DNA of 14,563 nt from Planctomyces sp. (GTDB taxonomy: Bacteria; Planctomycetota; Planctomycetia; Planctomycetales; Planctomycetaceae), in NCBI GenBank assembly GCA_005809115.1, contig SYLK01000157.1, forward strand, positions 1 to 14,563, in the 5' to 3' direction. Shown here piece by piece: positions 13,338 through 14,563 of the stretch. Every line of letters starts with the position of its first letter. The first letter of the stretch is position 1. The notes below the pieces were generated by a model. It saw nothing but the letters and a program-made list of their open reading frames with translations. It had not been told where the DNA came from and ran no database searches. The position numbers were made by a program, and so were the translations under genes.

Positions 13338-14563
13338 ATGGCCGACAATCGGAATTTATTTAACAAAGTCTGGGATCTGCATACCGTCAGGACGCTCCCG
13401 GGTGGGCAGACCCAGTTGTTCATCGGACTGCACCTGATTCACGAGGTGACCAGTCCGCAGGCCTTTGAGATTCTGCGGGACCGCGGGCTGCGCGTTGCTT
13501 TTCCTGAACGGACTTTCGCCACCGTGGACCACATCGTTCCAACTGACGTTCAGGCGCGACCGTTTCAGGACGCACTGGCCGAACAGATGATGTCCGCCAT
13601 TGAAAAGAACTGTGCGGAATTCGGGGTTCCGCTGCTCAATCTGAATGATCGACGCCAGGGGATTGTCCATGTGATCGGTCCGGAACAGGGACTGACCCAG
13701 CCCGGGATGACGATTGTCTGCGGTGACAGCCACACGAGCACTCACGGCGCCTTCGGGAGCATCGCGATCGGGATCGGGACCAGCAATGTCGCCGAAGTGC
13801 TGTCGTCGCAGACCATGTTTCTGAATCGTCCCCGGGTGCGCCGCGTCATGGTCACCGGACCGCTGTCGTCCGGAGTATTCGCGAAGGACGTCATTCTGCA
13901 TATCATTCGCCGCCTGGGTGTGCAGGGAGGTGTGGGATACGCCTACGAGTTCGCAGGTTCCACGTTCGATGCCATGTCGATGGAAGAGAGGATGACAGTC
14001 TGCAACATGAGTATCGAGGGAGGCGCACGCTGCGGATATATCAACCCGGACCGCACGACGGTCGAGTATCTGCGAGGGCGACCGTTTGCTCCGAGTGGTG
14101 CGGAGTTTGAGCGGGCTCAGAAATGGTGGCTGAGTCTGGCATCGGGGTCTGATGCCGTGTTTGACGATGAAGTCTGTTTTGCGGCGAGTGAGATTGAGCC
14201 GACGGTGACCTGGGGCATCACGCCGGCGCAGTCGGTAGGCGTTTCGGAATCGCTGCCGCGGCTGTCTGAGGTTCCCGCGGAAGAGCGTCGACTGATCAGC
14301 GAGGCGCTGGAATTCATGGGAATGTCGGAGGGTCGGCCGATCCGCGGCACACGGATCGACGTCGCCTTCATTGGATCCTGCACGAACTCCCGGATTTCCG
14401 ACCTGCGTGAAGCGGCCCGGGTGGCCCGTGGGCGACGTGTGGCGTCGCATGTGAAGGCGATCGTCGTCCCCGGTTCACAGCTGGTGCGCGAACAGGCCAT
14501 GCAGGAGGGACTGCACGAGATCTTCACGGCCGCCGGCTTCGAATGGCGCGAAGCGGGCTGCAG
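13338..14563 (+). CDS. leuC: 3-isopropylmalate dehydratase large subunit (partial, 3' end outside window)
   Basis: Large subunit of isopropylmalate isomerase, which converts 2-isopropylmalate to 3-isopropylmalate in leucine synthesis together with LeuD. The 408 visible residues begin MADNRNLFNKVWDLHTV and include the aconitase-family motifs VDHIVPT, CGDSHTSTHGAFG (from Cys128), NMSIEGGARCGYINPDRTT and IGSCTNSR. Cys348 in the last motif and Cys408, the last complete codon, match two of the three 4Fe-4S ligands (347 and 407 in E. coli). The third, expected at 411, lies just past the window edge. ATG 13338 is the only reasonable start, because an in-frame TGA lies 27 bases upstream, yet no strong Shine-Dalgarno precedes it. 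Expected full length is about 465-475 residues, with leuD probably next. Confidence 0.96.
   Translation, partial: MADNRNLFNKVWDLHTVRTLPGGQTQLFIGLHLIHEVTSPQAFEILRDRGLRVAFPERTFATVDHIVPTDVQARPFQDALAEQMMSAIEKNCAEFGVPLLNLNDRRQGIVHVIGPEQGLTQPGMTIVCGDSHTSTHGAFGSIAIGIGTSNVAEVLSSQTMFLNRPRVRRVMVTGPLSSGVFAKDVILHIIRRLGVQGGVGYAYEFAGSTFDAMSMEERMTVCNMSIEGGARCGYINPDRTTVEYLRGRPFAPSGAEFERAQKWWLSLASGSDAVFDDEVCFAASEIEPTVTWGITPAQSVGVSESLPRLSEVPAEERRLISEALEFMGMSEGRPIRGTRIDVAFIGSCTNSRISDLREAARVARGRRVASHVKAIVVPGSQLVREQAMQEGLHEIFTAAGFEWREAGC

Noticed and set aside
13356..14450. A 364-codon minus-strand frame
   Set aside because: It is the antisense shadow of leuC, whose plus-strand frame shows every family motif. 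The minus frame has no recognisable domain.

Overview
The window looks like a high-GC chromosome segment of a planctomycete. No single marker proves this. The inference rests on a Tat-exported Gfo/Idh/MocA oxidoreductase, a large Tat-signal hydrolase, a PQQ-type beta-propeller carrying EF-hands, and methenyl-tetrahydromethanopterin cyclohydrolase in a bacterial gene context. That combination is familiar from Planctomycetes. Genes are dense, most gaps are short, and no mobile element, CRISPR array, tRNA or rRNA is visible.

Layout, left to right. At 1-1769, on the minus strand, lie the 5' end of an unrecognised gene that leaves the window and a Gfo/Idh/MocA oxidoreductase. At 2067-6445, on the plus strand, lie an adenylate-forming enzyme, an aldehyde-dehydrogenase-fold putative acyl-CoA reductase, a bestrophin-family channel and a UbiX-type flavin prenyltransferase. 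The first two resemble the LuxE/LuxC division of labour (activate a carboxylic acid, then reduce it to an aldehyde), but no luciferase is present. At 6420-10923, on the minus strand, lie a two-domain alpha/beta hydrolase that overlaps the ubiX tail by 26 bp, a LysE/RhtB exporter, and a PQQ-like propeller protein whose stop overlaps the exporter start as ATGA. At 11035-12972, on the minus strand, methenyl-H4MPT cyclohydrolase (mch) is followed by an ATP-grasp ligase, a pairing that suggests H4MPT-linked C1 metabolism. leuC begins on the plus strand at 13338 and runs off the right end.

The least explained feature is the 365-bp divergent gap between mch and leuC. It holds perfect hairpins, two of them with 9-10 bp stems, related loops and interchangeable arms. 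This arrangement could form alternative structures, as in a leader RNA or switch. The other items most worth a second look are the LuxE/LuxC-like pair next to a bestrophin channel, the dead second hydrolase domain, and the EF-hand pair inserted in the propeller.
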